64,000 nucleotides of DNA from Malaciobacter pacificus (GCF_004214795.1 NZ_CP035928.1:1674001-1738000), one strand, 5' to 3'; numbered from the stretch's first letter, positions 35,812 through 45,026 are shown. The notes: a model not told the origin generated them from the letters alone. Made by a program: numbers and translations.

Positions 35812-36645
35812 ATGGCATTTAATTATGACGAGTATTTAAGAACTGAAAAAATGCCAACACTATGGTGTTGGGGATGTGGTGATGGTGTTATTTTAAAATC
35901 TGTAATTAGAGCCATTGACAAATTAGGATGGAACATGGATGATGTTTGTGTTGTTTCTGGTATTGGATGTTCAGGAAGATTTTCTTCTTACATCAACTGT
36001 AATACAGTACACACAACTCACGGTAGAACATTAGCTTATGCAACTGGTATTAAATTAGCAAACCCAGATAAAAAAGTAATCGTTGTTGGTGGAGATGGTG
36101 ATGGTCTTGCAATTGGTGGTAACCACACAATTCATGCGTCAAGAAGAAATATTGATTTAAATTATATCATTATTAATAACTTTATTTATGGATTAACAAA
36201 TTCTCAAACTTCTCCAACTACTCCTCAAGGTATGTGGACAGTTACAATGAGTAGAGGTAACATTGACCCAACATTTGATGCTTGTAAATTAGTTGAAGCA
36301 GCAGGTGCATCTTTTGTTGCAAGAGAAACTATGTTAGATCCTAAAAAACTAGAAAGAACTTTAGCTAAAGCATTTGAGCATAAAGGTTTCTCATTTATTG
36401 AAGTATTCTCTAACTGTCATGTTAACTTAGGAAGAAAAAACAAAATGGCAACGGCTATGGCTAACTTAGAGTGGATTGACTCAATCTCATTAGCTAAAGC
36501 TAAATTTGAGAAATTAGAGCCTGAGGATCAAGTAGGTAAATTCCCAACAGGTATTTTAAAACACGACAAAGACGCTCAAGAGTACTGTGAAGCTTATGAA
36601 AAAGTTAAAGAAGCTCACAAAAATAAAACAGCAGTTGAGCTATAA
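35812..36645 (+). CDS. oorB: 2-oxoglutarate:acceptor oxidoreductase, beta subunit
   Basis: The 277-residue subunit binds thiamine diphosphate: the motif GDGDGLAIGGNHTIHASRRN with following NNFIYGLTNSQTSPTT is the TPP/Mg2+ signature. CWGCGDG near the N terminus and the later cysteine in SGIGCSGRF are cluster or redox-associated positions. Third gene of oorDABC. Confidence 0.96.
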   Translation: MAFNYDEYLRTEKMPTLWCWGCGDGVILKSVIRAIDKLGWNMDDVCVVSGIGCSGRFSSYINCNTVHTTHGRTLAYATGIKLANPDKKVIVVGGDGDGLAIGGNHTIHASRRNIDLNYIIINNFIYGLTNSQTSPTTPQGMWTVTMSRGNIDPTFDACKLVEAAGASFVARETMLDPKKLERTLAKAFEHKGFSFIEVFSNCHVNLGRKNKMATAMANLEWIDSISLAKAKFEKLEPEDQVGKFPTGILKHDKDAQEYCEAYEKVKEAHKNKTAVEL

Positions 36646-36660
36646 GAAGGAGTAATCATC

Positions 36661-37236
36661 ATGGCAGCTAATAGAACATTAATGAGATTTACAGGTGTAG
36701 GTGGACAAGGTGTACTTCTTGCAGGTGCGATTTTCGCAGCTGCAAAAATTAACAATGGTGGATATGGTTTAAAAACTGCAACATATACATCTCAAGTTAG
36801 AGGTGGTCCAACAGTTGTTGATATTACACTACAGGATGAAGAGATTTTATATCCTTATGCAAATGATGGTGAAATTGATTTCATGTTATCAGTTGCAGAC
36901 GTATCTTACCACCAATTTAAAAATGGTGTTAAACCAGGTGGAACAATCGTAATTGAGCCAAACTTAGTTAACCCAACTGATGAAGATAGAAAAAAATGGA
37001 ATATCGTTGAGATTTCAATTATTACTATTGCAAAAGAAGAAGTTGGAAATGTTATTACTCAATCTGTACTAGCTTTAGCAATTGCTAACTACTTTACAGG
37101 AGATACAATTCCAGCAGAAAAACTAAGAGAAACTATGCTTTCAAAAGTACCTGAAAAAGTACATGATATAAATAACAAAGCATTTGATTTAGGTTACAAA
37201 TACGCAAAAGAAGCTCAAGCAGCTCAAGCTTCATAA
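36661..37236 (+). CDS. oorC: 2-oxoglutarate:acceptor oxidoreductase, gamma subunit
   Basis: The 191-residue subunit has the family N terminus RFTGVGGQGVLLAGAIFAAA and the TSQVRGGPTVVDITLQD stretch. It completes the four-subunit complex and ends the operon, followed directly by a strong terminator. Confidence 0.95.
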   Translation: MAANRTLMRFTGVGGQGVLLAGAIFAAAKINNGGYGLKTATYTSQVRGGPTVVDITLQDEEILYPYANDGEIDFMLSVADVSYHQFKNGVKPGGTIVIEPNLVNPTDEDRKKWNIVEISIITIAKEEVGNVITQSVLALAIANYFTGDTIPAEKLRETMLSKVPEKVHDINNKAFDLGYKYAKEAQAAQAS

Positions 37237-37239
37237 TTC

Positions 37240-37268
37240 TTTAAGTAACTCAAAATGAGTTACTTAAA
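37240..37268. terminator. Terminator after oorDABC
   Basis: TTTAAGTAACTCA (37240-37252) and TGAGTTACTTAAA (37256-37268) form a perfect 13-bp stem with an AAA loop. It lies between convergent genes and can serve both. Confidence 0.75.
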
Positions 37269-37270
37269 CA

Positions 37271-37759
37271 TTATAATAAATTTTCTATCTTTTTTTCTAA
37301 TCTTTGAGATAGATATAAATTAGAATTTTTCAAACATGAAAGAATAAATTTAGATTCTTTTAATGTAGTATTATTATTTTCAATTTTAATAATTTGATCT
37401 GCTAATTTAATCATTTGAATTTCGTAATCCAAAGTCAAAATTTGATTTATATTTTCTTGTAACTGATTTTTATTTTTCAACATCTTATTAAGACTTAAAG
37501 ACTCTAAAGCTTCTGCGATTTCAAAGCCAAAATCATTAAAGATATCATCATAAACAAGATTTGATTTTGAAAAGACATCAATTAAGCAAGATAAAGTAAT
37601 CAAAAAATTTGTCTTATCACTATCAAGTTTACACTCAATACAAGTATACAAAACTTCTGTAGAAACTGAAATAGAATGTTTAAAACTTTCTATATCATCT
37701 GAATATACCTTTGAAATATAATTTATAACTTTTAAATAATTATCTTGACTAAACATCAT
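37271..37759 (-). CDS. Degenerate HD/RelA-SpoT-hydrolase-like helical protein
   Basis: A 162-residue all-helical protein of uncertain family. Several stretches follow the hydrolase domain of RelA/SpoT-type proteins: FKHSISVSTEVL, then DDIFNDFGFEIAEALESLSLNK, then IQMIKLADQIIKIEN, like the common KLADRLxN motif. The HD metal motif itself is missing (LSCLIDVFSKSN at its place), so hydrolase activity is unlikely. It overlaps the exonuclease gene by 11 bases. Confidence 0.5.
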   Translation of the reverse strand: MMFSQDNYLKVINYISKVYSDDIESFKHSISVSTEVLYTCIECKLDSDKTNFLITLSCLIDVFSKSNLVYDDIFNDFGFEIAEALESLSLNKMLKNKNQLQENINQILTLDYEIQMIKLADQIIKIENNNTTLKESKFILSCLKNSNLYLSQRLEKKIENLL

Positions 37760-38573
37760 TCTTTACTCTATTTTTTTTATTAATAATATTATCACTTTTA
37801 GAAAAACACAGTAATTCTTCTGTTGTAGAGATACTATTAGTATCAATATTTTTAAAACACTCTTTTAAGACTATTGCAGTTGTTAATGCGTCATAATAAG
37901 CTCTATGGTGATTATTAACATTTATATTTAAGACTTCTTTTAAAGAACTAAGTCCATATTTTTCTGCTTTTATTGTTCTTTTTGCTAAATCAATAGTACA
38001 TAGTTTTCTATTTTGTAATTTGCCTAAATCATATTTTTCAAGAGAATCTGAAATAAAAGTGTAATCAAACTTAATATCATGTGCTACAAACACATCATCT
38101 TCCAAAAAGATTTTAAATTCTCTTAAAACTTTATCTAAAACAGGAGCATTTTCTAACATTTTAGGTCTAATATTAGTAACCTCTTGAACATAAGGAGGAA
38201 TCTCTTTTGCATAAACTAAGGATTCAAATTTATCTATTATCTCACCATTTTTTATTTTAACTGCACCTAGTTCAATAATTTGAAAACCTTTTTTCACAGA
38301 ACCACCATTAGTTTCAATATCAACTACACAAAATACTTGATCATTGAAATTCGTTTTAGTAGTTTTCATATAAACACTATCATCATGAAAATCTAAAGGT
38401 AAACCATTTGCAACTAAAAGCTCTAATTCTAATTCAGGATTATCAAAAAAACTATCTGTACAGTTTGATAATTTATCTAGAAATTCATCAATAAGTATTG
38501 GTTCTTTTAATAAATGATTTATTAGTTTTTGCTGATTTAGTTTAGGAACTATTGTTCTTTTAAATGATTTCAT
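37749..38573 (-). CDS. DnaQ-type 3'-5' exonuclease
   Basis: A 274-residue protein with a DEDDh exonuclease domain at about 80-255: FCVVDIETNGGSVKKG (Exo I), VFVAHDIKFDYTFISD (Exo II) and NNHHRAYYDALTTAIVL (Exo III with the active-site histidine). The N-terminal 80 residues are not classical. It is either the polymerase III epsilon subunit or a related repair exonuclease; I do not decide. It overlaps trpF by 14 bases. Confidence 0.82.
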   Translation of the reverse strand: MKSFKRTIVPKLNQQKLINHLLKEPILIDEFLDKLSNCTDSFFDNPELELELLVANGLPLDFHDDSVYMKTTKTNFNDQVFCVVDIETNGGSVKKGFQIIELGAVKIKNGEIIDKFESLVYAKEIPPYVQEVTNIRPKMLENAPVLDKVLREFKIFLEDDVFVAHDIKFDYTFISDSLEKYDLGKLQNRKLCTIDLAKRTIKAEKYGLSSLKEVLNINVNNHHRAYYDALTTAIVLKECFKNIDTNSISTTEELLCFSKSDNIINKKNRVKNDV

Positions 38574-39153
38574 TTGCCTCTTTTACAAACTCAATCATCT
38601 TTAGTTTACTTTTCTTTCCTTTAAACTCTTCTACACCACTGCTAACATCAACTCCATAAAATCCATATCCAGATAACTCATTTAAATTTTTAGATGTTAA
38701 TCCACCTGCAATAATTAGTTTTGAGCAATCTATTTTATCAAACCATTCCAAAGCAAGTCTTTTACCCTCACCTCCAAATCCTTCAACAAAAGCATCCACT
38801 AAAGCAAAATTATCATCTATTAGATTTAAATCATTTTTTTCTTTAATTCTTAGAACTTTTATATATTTTACATCTAGTATTTCAAAATCTGTGTAATTAA
38901 AATCATCAATTATTTGAGCTAATTGCATTTTAGCATTTGCACAAACTTGATTAATATAGTGTTCATTTTCATTTACAAATAAACCTACTGTTTGAACAAA
39001 AGGAGGAATTGCATCAACAATTTTTCTAGCTTCAAAAGGGTCAATATATCTAGGACTTTTTGAATAAAAAACAAAGCCTAAAGCATCTGCACCTGCTTCA
39101 ATAGCATCAAGAGCATCTTGTAAATTTGTAATACCACAAATCTTGATTTTCAT
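38560..39153 (-). CDS. trpF: Phosphoribosylanthranilate isomerase
   Basis: TrpF rearranges phosphoribosylanthranilate in tryptophan synthesis. The 197-residue barrel opens with KICGITNLQDA (catalytic Cys), has the ADALGFVFYSKSPRYI loop, and near the C terminus LIIAGGLTSKNL and GVDVSSGVEEFKGKKS for phosphate binding. It is two bases after rpe and overlaps the exonuclease gene. Confidence 0.96.
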   Translation of the reverse strand: MKIKICGITNLQDALDAIEAGADALGFVFYSKSPRYIDPFEARKIVDAIPPFVQTVGLFVNENEHYINQVCANAKMQLAQIIDDFNYTDFEILDVKYIKVLRIKEKNDLNLIDDNFALVDAFVEGFGGEGKRLALEWFDKIDCSKLIIAGGLTSKNLNELSGYGFYGVDVSSGVEEFKGKKSKLKMIEFVKEANEII

Positions 39154-39155
39154 TT

Positions 39156-39797
39156 TTAAACCTGTAAACTCTTAATTGCTTTTGAATAATCATCATTACC
39201 AAATACATACGATCCAGCAACAACTACATCAACTCCCGCATCTTTTAATTCATGGATGTTTTTATCATTTACTCCACCATCAACTTCTATTAAACAGTTT
39301 GGATTTCTTTTATTAATTAACTCTTTTAATTTTTTAGCTTTTTCAACTACACTTGAAATAAATTTTTGACCACCAAATCCTGGATTAACAGACATCAATA
39401 AAACCATATCTAAATCTTCTAATAGATACTCAATTGATTCAGGAGTTGAATGTGGATTTAAAACAATCGCTGGCTTAATTCCATAAGATCTAATTTTTTG
39501 AATGAGCCTATGAGGATGCTTTTCACTTTCAATATGAAAAGAGATATATTCAGGTTTTAAAGGAGCAAATAACTCTACAAAAAATGTATTATTTTCAACC
39601 ATTAAATGAACATCAAGTGGTTTAGTTGCAGCTTTAGCTACAGGATTTACAACAACGGGACCAATTGTCATATTTGGGACAAAATGACCATCCATAACAT
39701 CTACGTGTATTAGATCACATCCACCATCACAAATAGCCCTAATTTCCTCATCTAATTTTCCAAAATCTGCTGATAATATTGAAGGAGCAACAAGCAT
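39156..39797 (-). CDS. rpe: Ribulose-phosphate 3-epimerase
   Basis: Rpe interconverts ribulose 5-phosphate and xylulose 5-phosphate in the pentose phosphate pathway. The 213-residue barrel shows APSILSADFGKL, HVDVMDGHFVPNMTIGP, MSVNPGFGGQKF and EVDGGVNDKN, with all metal-binding His and Asp positions. It heads the run rpe-trpF-exonuclease-HD-like gene. Confidence 0.96.
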   Translation of the reverse strand: MLVAPSILSADFGKLDEEIRAICDGGCDLIHVDVMDGHFVPNMTIGPVVVNPVAKAATKPLDVHLMVENNTFFVELFAPLKPEYISFHIESEKHPHRLIQKIRSYGIKPAIVLNPHSTPESIEYLLEDLDMVLLMSVNPGFGGQKFISSVVEKAKKLKELINKRNPNCLIEVDGGVNDKNIHELKDAGVDVVVAGSYVFGNDDYSKAIKSLQV

Positions 39798-39888
39798 ATT
39801 ATAACCTTTTTAATTTATATTTCGCGATTATATCATTTATACTTTTTATACTCTATAAAATGTATATTAGATTAGTTAAGAAAAGTAG

Positions 39889-40326
39889 TTATTTTAAATT
39901 CTGAATATAATAATAAATTCCATCAATCTCTTCATCTACTAAAAAATAAGTTGGCATCACATTAGCATAATAAATAAGTTTTTCACAAACTTGCTCTTTA
40001 GTAAACTTTTTATTTGGATTTTTCTTTTGATTTATTTTATTTTTAAATGTTTCATAATCTGTTTCAGTAATACTAGGAATTATCATACTACATTTATACT
40101 CTTTATTTTTATACTTATGTACAAAATTTACAAGTTTTTTTCCCTCAGCTTTTTCTCCATGACACTTATTACAACCAATACCCCTTGGATTATGATATAA
40201 CATTTTTCCGTATTCAAACTTTGTTATAAAAGAGTTATCTATATCTACAACTTTTTTTGAACTTATTGTTTCTTGCGCAAAACTTACATAAAAAATAGAA
40301 ATAATAAATAATAAAAATTTTTTCAT
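39889..40326 (-). CDS. Small c-type cytochrome
   Basis: A 145-residue exported protein with a signal peptide (residues 1-17, FLLFIISIFYVSFA) and one haem c site CNKCHG (Cys52, Cys55, His56). The Met in ANVMPTYFL is a candidate sixth ligand. It is probably a periplasmic electron carrier. It starts at the base where the Nudix gene ends. Confidence 0.85.
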   Translation of the reverse strand: MKKFLLFIISIFYVSFAQETISSKKVVDIDNSFITKFEYGKMLYHNPRGIGCNKCHGEKAEGKKLVNFVHKYKNKEYKCSMIIPSITETDYETFKNKINQKKNPNKKFTKEQVCEKLIYYANVMPTYFLVDEEIDGIYYYIQNLK

Positions 40327-40907
40327 TAAAACCCTAATTTTTCTTTATTTTTTAAAAACCAATATAAACTAAACATCAAGCCTGGTGTTTTTGCTTTTGA
40401 TTCATCAAAAATGAATTCATCAATATCATCAATTGGTAAAAACATTGTTTCAATATACTCATCATTTATTCCACCACCTTCATGTATTTTCATGCTTTCA
40501 TCAATTTTAGCAAAATAAACGCTTTGGCATCCTCCGCTAACCCCTACATTATTGTAAAACTGTGCAATTTTTGATATATTTTCAACTTTTACATCATATC
40601 CACACTCTTCATCAATCTCTTCTTTTACAATATTTTCTAACGGTATATCTTTATCAACTAAACCTGCACATAATTCATAGGTAAATTTTTTTCTTTTATC
40701 ACTTAAATATACGGGAGCTCTAAACTGATTTACTAGTAAAAAAGCATTTTTTTCAGTATGATAAAGTAATACAGCTACACTATCATGACTTCTTACAGCT
40801 TCCCAACTTTTATCTTTTCCATTTAGATTATACGTAACTCTAACAGGATGTATAAACTTAGTATTTTCTAAATCTTGTACTTTAAAATCTTTTAACTCTA
40901 TATTCAT
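40326..40907 (-). CDS. Nudix hydrolase, nucleoside-diphosphate-sugar type
   Basis: The 193-residue protein has a Nudix box, GLVDKDIPLENIVKEEIDEECGY, with Lys for the usual Arg before the first catalytic Glu. The N-terminal part (VRSHDSVAVLLYHTEKNAFLLVNQFRAPVY) fits the ADP-ribose/UDP-sugar pyrophosphatase group. It probably hydrolyses nucleotide sugars; the exact substrate is unknown. Confidence 0.85.
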   Translation of the reverse strand: MNIELKDFKVQDLENTKFIHPVRVTYNLNGKDKSWEAVRSHDSVAVLLYHTEKNAFLLVNQFRAPVYLSDKRKKFTYELCAGLVDKDIPLENIVKEEIDEECGYDVKVENISKIAQFYNNVGVSGGCQSVYFAKIDESMKIHEGGGINDEYIETMFLPIDDIDEFIFDESKAKTPGLMFSLYWFLKNKEKLGF

Positions 40908-40973
40908 ATATTATTCTTTTTATAAATTTTTATTATTCTAACTAAAAAAATAAAAAACTCTTTTTAAGTAAAA

Positions 40974-42143
40974 TTAGACTTGCTTTATTGATGAAAAATC
41001 CACAAAAAAAGTACTTCCATTATTTAGTTGTGATTTTAATCTTAATTTTAAATCATACTCTTGACAAACTCTTTTAACAATATCTAAACCTATTCCAAAA
41101 CCGCCTTCAATATTGTTACCTCTTTTATATCTTTTAAATATTTCAGCTTGTTCACTTGGACTAATACCTATACCAAAATCTTCAACACTAAATATATTAT
41201 CTTTTAAGCTTATATTAATTGATGAATTTGATTTGCTATATTTAATTGCGTTTGAAATTAGATTATTAACTAATTTTTGAGTTTTAGTTCTATCCATTTT
41301 AATTAAACAGCTTTCTAAATTTGAATTTAATACAATATTTTTTGTAATAGAAATATCTTGAAAAAACTCTACACTTTCACTAATTAAATCTTTTAAATCA
41401 AACTCTTCATATACATCTTCATTTATTTCATTAAAGGCAGAAAAATGAATATCATTATATATTTGAGATATTTGTTTTGAACTACTTAAAATATATTTCA
41501 TCATTTTTTGAGGATTCTTTCCTTTTTTTAACATACTAACAGAAGTCATTAAAACAGATACTGGTGTGTTTAATTCATGGGCAGAATCTTTTATAAACTT
41601 ATCCATTGATTCAACTCTTGCTTGAGCTGGTTTCAATAAAGTTTTAGCTAAGAAATATGCTATAAATACTATAAAAATAATACTAATAATAAATGAAATT
41701 AAAATATATACTTGAAGTCTTTTTTTATCTTCATAGTTTTTGCAAGTTTCCATTACTATATATCTAATAGGCAAATTATCATCAATAACAGTTGTTATAA
41801 AATAATCAAAGTGTTCACTAGTATATAAAGCTTTCTCCAAATCCACAAATTTTTCATTTTCTAAATATGAATAGATTAATTTTTTATCTTTATCATATAA
41901 TGCATATTTTAATCTCTTATCTTTAAGTTTTTCAGGATTGAATTTTTCATGTTTCATATGTGAATCTAAAATTTCATTTTTTAATTGCATAGTTGCACTA
42001 CTCATCCACATATTACAGTGTTCTTTTAAAAGCTTCACTTCTTTGTTGTAATATAAATAAAGCATAATGGCAACTAAAAAAACACCTGAACCTATATAAA
42101 TAACTAAGAATTTTACTAGTGCACTTTTTTCATCTCTATTCAA
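40974..42143 (-). CDS. Two-component sensor histidine kinase
   Basis: A 389-residue membrane kinase. It has a membrane helix at about 13-33, a short periplasmic sensor region with two cysteines (about 35-140), a second helix at about 147-167, then the H box KDSAHELNTPVSVL with His189, the N box LVNNLISNAIKYSKS, and G boxes EDFGIGISPSE and GGFGIGLDIVKR. It overlaps the response regulator gene by 8 bases, so the two form one system. The signal is unknown. Confidence 0.93.
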   Translation of the reverse strand: MNRDEKSALVKFLVIYIGSGVFLVAIMLYLYYNKEVKLLKEHCNMWMSSATMQLKNEILDSHMKHEKFNPEKLKDKRLKYALYDKDKKLIYSYLENEKFVDLEKALYTSEHFDYFITTVIDDNLPIRYIVMETCKNYEDKKRLQVYILISFIISIIFIVFIAYFLAKTLLKPAQARVESMDKFIKDSAHELNTPVSVLMTSVSMLKKGKNPQKMMKYILSSSKQISQIYNDIHFSAFNEINEDVYEEFDLKDLISESVEFFQDISITKNIVLNSNLESCLIKMDRTKTQKLVNNLISNAIKYSKSNSSINISLKDNIFSVEDFGIGISPSEQAEIFKRYKRGNNIEGGFGIGLDIVKRVCQEYDLKLRLKSQLNNGSTFFVDFSSIKQV

Positions 42144-42795
42144 ACTTGTATCCTATTCCTCTAATAGTTGTAATTCTATCTTTACCTACAATTTCTCTAA
42201 GGTTTTTTATATAAACTCTAATTGTAGCATCAGTTGGCATCTCTTCATAAATCCAAATATTTTGTAATAACTCTTCACTAGAAATTACTCTGTTCTTGTG
42301 TGTACAAAAATACTTCAGAATATCTCTCTCTTTTTGAGCAATTTTTATACTTTTTTCATTTTTTATAATTTGACATAAAGATGGATAAAAAACAATATTT
42401 TCATTAATTTTTATACTACTATCTTGCTCAATATTAAACTGTCTACATATTTTTTGTATTCTTTGATCTAATTCTTCTAAATCAAAAGGTTTTTTAATAT
42501 AATCATCAACACCATTTTCAAAAGACTCTTTTAAATGTTTTGTATCTTGATAAGCAGTCAAAATGATAATAGGAATATTTTTCTTATAATCAGTTCTAAT
42601 TGTTTTTAAAACATCTATTCCACTCAAACTTGGAGTATTAATATCAAGTAGTGCTAAATCAAATTTTTCATCGATAAGTTTTTCTAAAGCATCTTGTCCA
42701 TCTAAACAAACAGCAAGCTCAAAACCCTTGTCTTCTAAATGATCACTTAGCAAATCATTTAATGCAATATCATCTTCTAATAATAAAACTTTCAT
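42136..42795 (-). CDS. OmpR-type response regulator
   Basis: A 219-residue regulator with a receiver domain (acidic pocket EDD at 7-9, phosphoacceptor Asp51 in ALLDINTPSLSG, Thr in ILTAYQD, Lys in YIKKPFD) and an OmpR/PhoB winged helix ending TTIRGIGYKFE. It precedes its kinase in the operon. Confidence 0.94.
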   Translation of the reverse strand: MKVLLLEDDIALNDLLSDHLEDKGFELAVCLDGQDALEKLIDEKFDLALLDINTPSLSGIDVLKTIRTDYKKNIPIIILTAYQDTKHLKESFENGVDDYIKKPFDLEELDQRIQKICRQFNIEQDSSIKINENIVFYPSLCQIIKNEKSIKIAQKERDILKYFCTHKNRVISSEELLQNIWIYEEMPTDATIRVYIKNLREIVGKDRITTIRGIGYKFE

Positions 42796-42854
42796 ATCTA
42801 AATCCTATTTATAATATCAATTGTATTAGAAATTTGTTTATTTTATGTGTATTA

Positions 42855-43646
42855 TCAATTTACTAATTTAAAATATTTTAATAGTTTAGTTTGAATTACA
42901 ATATAAACTACACTTAAAAATAAAGATACTAAAGTTCCATAAAATACTCCAATGGTACCATAAGTAAAAAATACACTTAGTGAATATATAACCACTGAAC
43001 TTAATCCAAATGGAGTATTTTTTATAATCGTTCTAGCTTGTAAATTACTATGTCTTAAATGAATTATAAGTAGTAATGGTAGTAAAATAGTTGGAAATGC
43101 AGAAAAAATACCTGCTATATTTTGGGGAACATAATTAGGTAAAGAAGTAACTAATAAAAAGATACTTATAGTTAAAACTGATCTAAATATAATATCCCAA
43201 ACTGAAGTTTTTATACTTTTATTAATAGCAAAATTCTCTTTTTTAGCAAAATAAATAGATGAACCTATCATTAGAACTATTACAATTAAAGGAGTAAATA
43301 CTATATGAGGAGGTATCAAAGATAAAACTAATGCAATAATTACATAAGATAAAAATGAAATCATTAAACTTAAAAAAATACCTAATTTTCCACTATAAAA
43401 TGTACTTAAATAATAGCCATAAGAGAAAGCAAGAGCTGCAAATAATCCATGAATATTATATAAAGCTACATTTGTAACATAATCTACACCATTTTCTATA
43501 GCAAAAAACAATAATGTAATTGAACTTCCAACAGGAAGTCCAGAAAGTATTCCAGAAATTTTTGGACTTAGTTTTTCAGCAATATAACTTAATGCTAAAA
43601 CTAAACTAACAACTGAAATTGCTTTTATAAATATAAGTTCTATAAT
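42855..43646 (-). CDS. Polytopic membrane protein with a non-standard start codon
   Basis: A hydrophobic protein of about 262 residues with eight or more helices. It contains a loose internal repeat: PKISGILSGLPVGSSI near the N terminus and PQNIAGIFSAFPTILL past the middle. The first standard start in frame is the TTG at 43511, but clear coding continues upstream (IIELIFIKAISVVSLVLALS) to a stop at 43647-43649. No ATG, GTG or TTG lies between. AAAGGA sits just before, three bases from ATT (43644-43646) and six from ATA (43641-43643). Either a rare start is used or one base is inserted. Function not recognised. Confidence 0.7.
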   Translation of the reverse strand: MIELIFIKAISVVSLVLALSYIAEKLSPKISGILSGLPVGSSITLLFFAIENGVDYVTNVALYNIHGLFAALAFSYGYYLSTFYSGKLGIFLSLMISFLSYVIIALVLSLIPPHIVFTPLIVIVLMIGSSIYFAKKENFAINKSIKTSVWDIIFRSVLTISIFLLVTSLPNYVPQNIAGIFSAFPTILLPLLLIIHLRHSNLQARTIIKNTPFGLSSVVIYSLSVFFTYGTIGVFYGTLVSLFLSVVYIVIQTKLLKYFKLVN

Positions 43647-43709
43647 TCATCCTTTAAAAGACGAATTATATATTAATTATTTAAAAGTTAGTCAAAAATC
43701 TAATTAATT

Positions 43710-44207
43710 TTATCTAAAATTATCAAATACTAATGGTGCTTTTAAATCTAAACTTTTAAGATGTCTCATAATCGATTGTAAATCATCTAAGTTCTTACCA
43801 CTTACTCTAATTTCATCACCTTGATTAACAGCACTTACTTTTAACTTTAAACCTTTTATTTCAGTTTGAATCTTTTTTGCTTCATCTTTTTCTATACTAT
43901 CAATAATTTTAAAACTATATTTTCTATTAGCCCCACTTGAGTCCTCTTTTTTTAACTCCTCAAGTGAATTAATAGAAATACCTCTTTTATTCATTTTAGA
44001 TATTAAAATATCTTTCATTGCATCAACTTTATTATCACTTGCACTTGTAATAGTAATTGTTTTTGCCGTTTGATTAAAATCAATCTCTTTTGTTATACCT
44101 TTAAAATCATATCTATTGTCAATCTCTTTTTGTGCTTGAATAACTGCATTTTTCATCTCTTGTAAATCTAATTTTGCTGATATATCAAATGAATGTTCTT
44201 TTGCCAT
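43710..44207 (-). CDS. YajQ-family nucleotide-binding protein
   Basis: The 165-residue protein matches YajQ end to end: the N terminus FDISAKLDLQEMKNAVIQAQ, NRYDFKGI, and the C terminus SVNQ-type region AVNQGDEIRVSGKNLDDLQ with LKAPLVFDNFR. Members bind cyclic di-GMP or nucleic acids in some bacteria; the role here is open. A diguanylate cyclase gene is in the window but not adjacent. Confidence 0.93.
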   Translation of the reverse strand: MAKEHSFDISAKLDLQEMKNAVIQAQKEIDNRYDFKGITKEIDFNQTAKTITITSASDNKVDAMKDILISKMNKRGISINSLEELKKEDSSGANRKYSFKIIDSIEKDEAKKIQTEIKGLKLKVSAVNQGDEIRVSGKNLDDLQSIMRHLKSLDLKAPLVFDNFR

Positions 44208-44218
44208 ATTTTCTCCTT

Positions 44219-45022
44219 TTATTTATCTTTATCTTTTAAATCTTTTATTTCTTCTCTTAAAGCTTTAACTTCTTCTAAAAGAATATCTAATTTTAAATGA
44301 TCTTCATGAATTTCATCTTTCATCTCTGCTTCTTGAAGTTTTTGCATCTCTCCAATAATAACTGCAACAAAAAGATTGAAAAATACAAATGCTGCAATAA
44401 TTACAAATGAAACAAAGTAAACCCATGCCCAAGGATAAACTTCCATTGCTTCATACATAACATCAGTCCAATCTTCAAATGTTAATACTCTAAACAGTGT
44501 TAACATAGAGATTAAAAAGTCTTTCCATAAGCCAGAAGGTAAATCAACAAAGAAGAAACTTCCAATAATTGCATAAATATAAAATATTATAAACATTAAT
44601 ATTACAATATCAATAATTGATGGAATAGCTTTAATAAGCATATCTATAATTGCTTTAAGCTCAGGCCGTGCTGTAAACAATCTTAAAATTCTAAATACTC
44701 TCATAAGTCTAGCAATTGCAGCAAAACTTGAAGACTCCAAAGGAAGTAAAGTTATTACAACAATAATAAAATCAAATACATTCCAACCTGATTTAAAGAA
44801 ATTTAAAAATCTTTTTTCAGCAACCATTTTAATTGCTAACTCAAACACAAAGTAAATTGTTACAAAATAATCTGCAAACCTTAAAAACATATCATATTGA
44901 GATTCTACTTCATCTAAAGTTTTAAAACCTAAAATAGAAGCATAAGCAATAATAATTATTGTAGTTAAATTAGAAAACCATCTAGAATCTCTTATTTGCT
45001 CTAGTTTTTGAATAGCTGTCAT
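44219..45022 (-). CDS. Voltage-gated cation channel of the NavAb/BacNav type, with a Ca-like filter
   Basis: A 267-residue one-repeat channel with six membrane helices. S4 carries arginines at 105, 108, 111 and 114 in ARLMRVFRILRLF, the voltage sensor spacing. The pore helix and selectivity filter read LFRVLTFEDWTDVMYEAM. Against the NavAb filter TLESWSM the residues are T181-F-E183-D184-W185-T186-D187, so aspartates replace Ser178 and Met181 of NavAb. S6 is FVFFNLFVAVIIGEM, followed by a charged C-terminal coiled coil (about 227-267). It probably forms tetramers. The acidic filter suggests calcium or mixed permeability; that is inference. Confidence 0.92.
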   Translation of the reverse strand: MTAIQKLEQIRDSRWFSNLTTIIIIAYASILGFKTLDEVESQYDMFLRFADYFVTIYFVFELAIKMVAEKRFLNFFKSGWNVFDFIIVVITLLPLESSSFAAIARLMRVFRILRLFTARPELKAIIDMLIKAIPSIIDIVILMFIIFYIYAIIGSFFFVDLPSGLWKDFLISMLTLFRVLTFEDWTDVMYEAMEVYPWAWVYFVSFVIIAAFVFFNLFVAVIIGEMQKLQEAEMKDEIHEDHLKLDILLEEVKALREEIKDLKDKDK

Positions 45023-45026
45023 TTAA

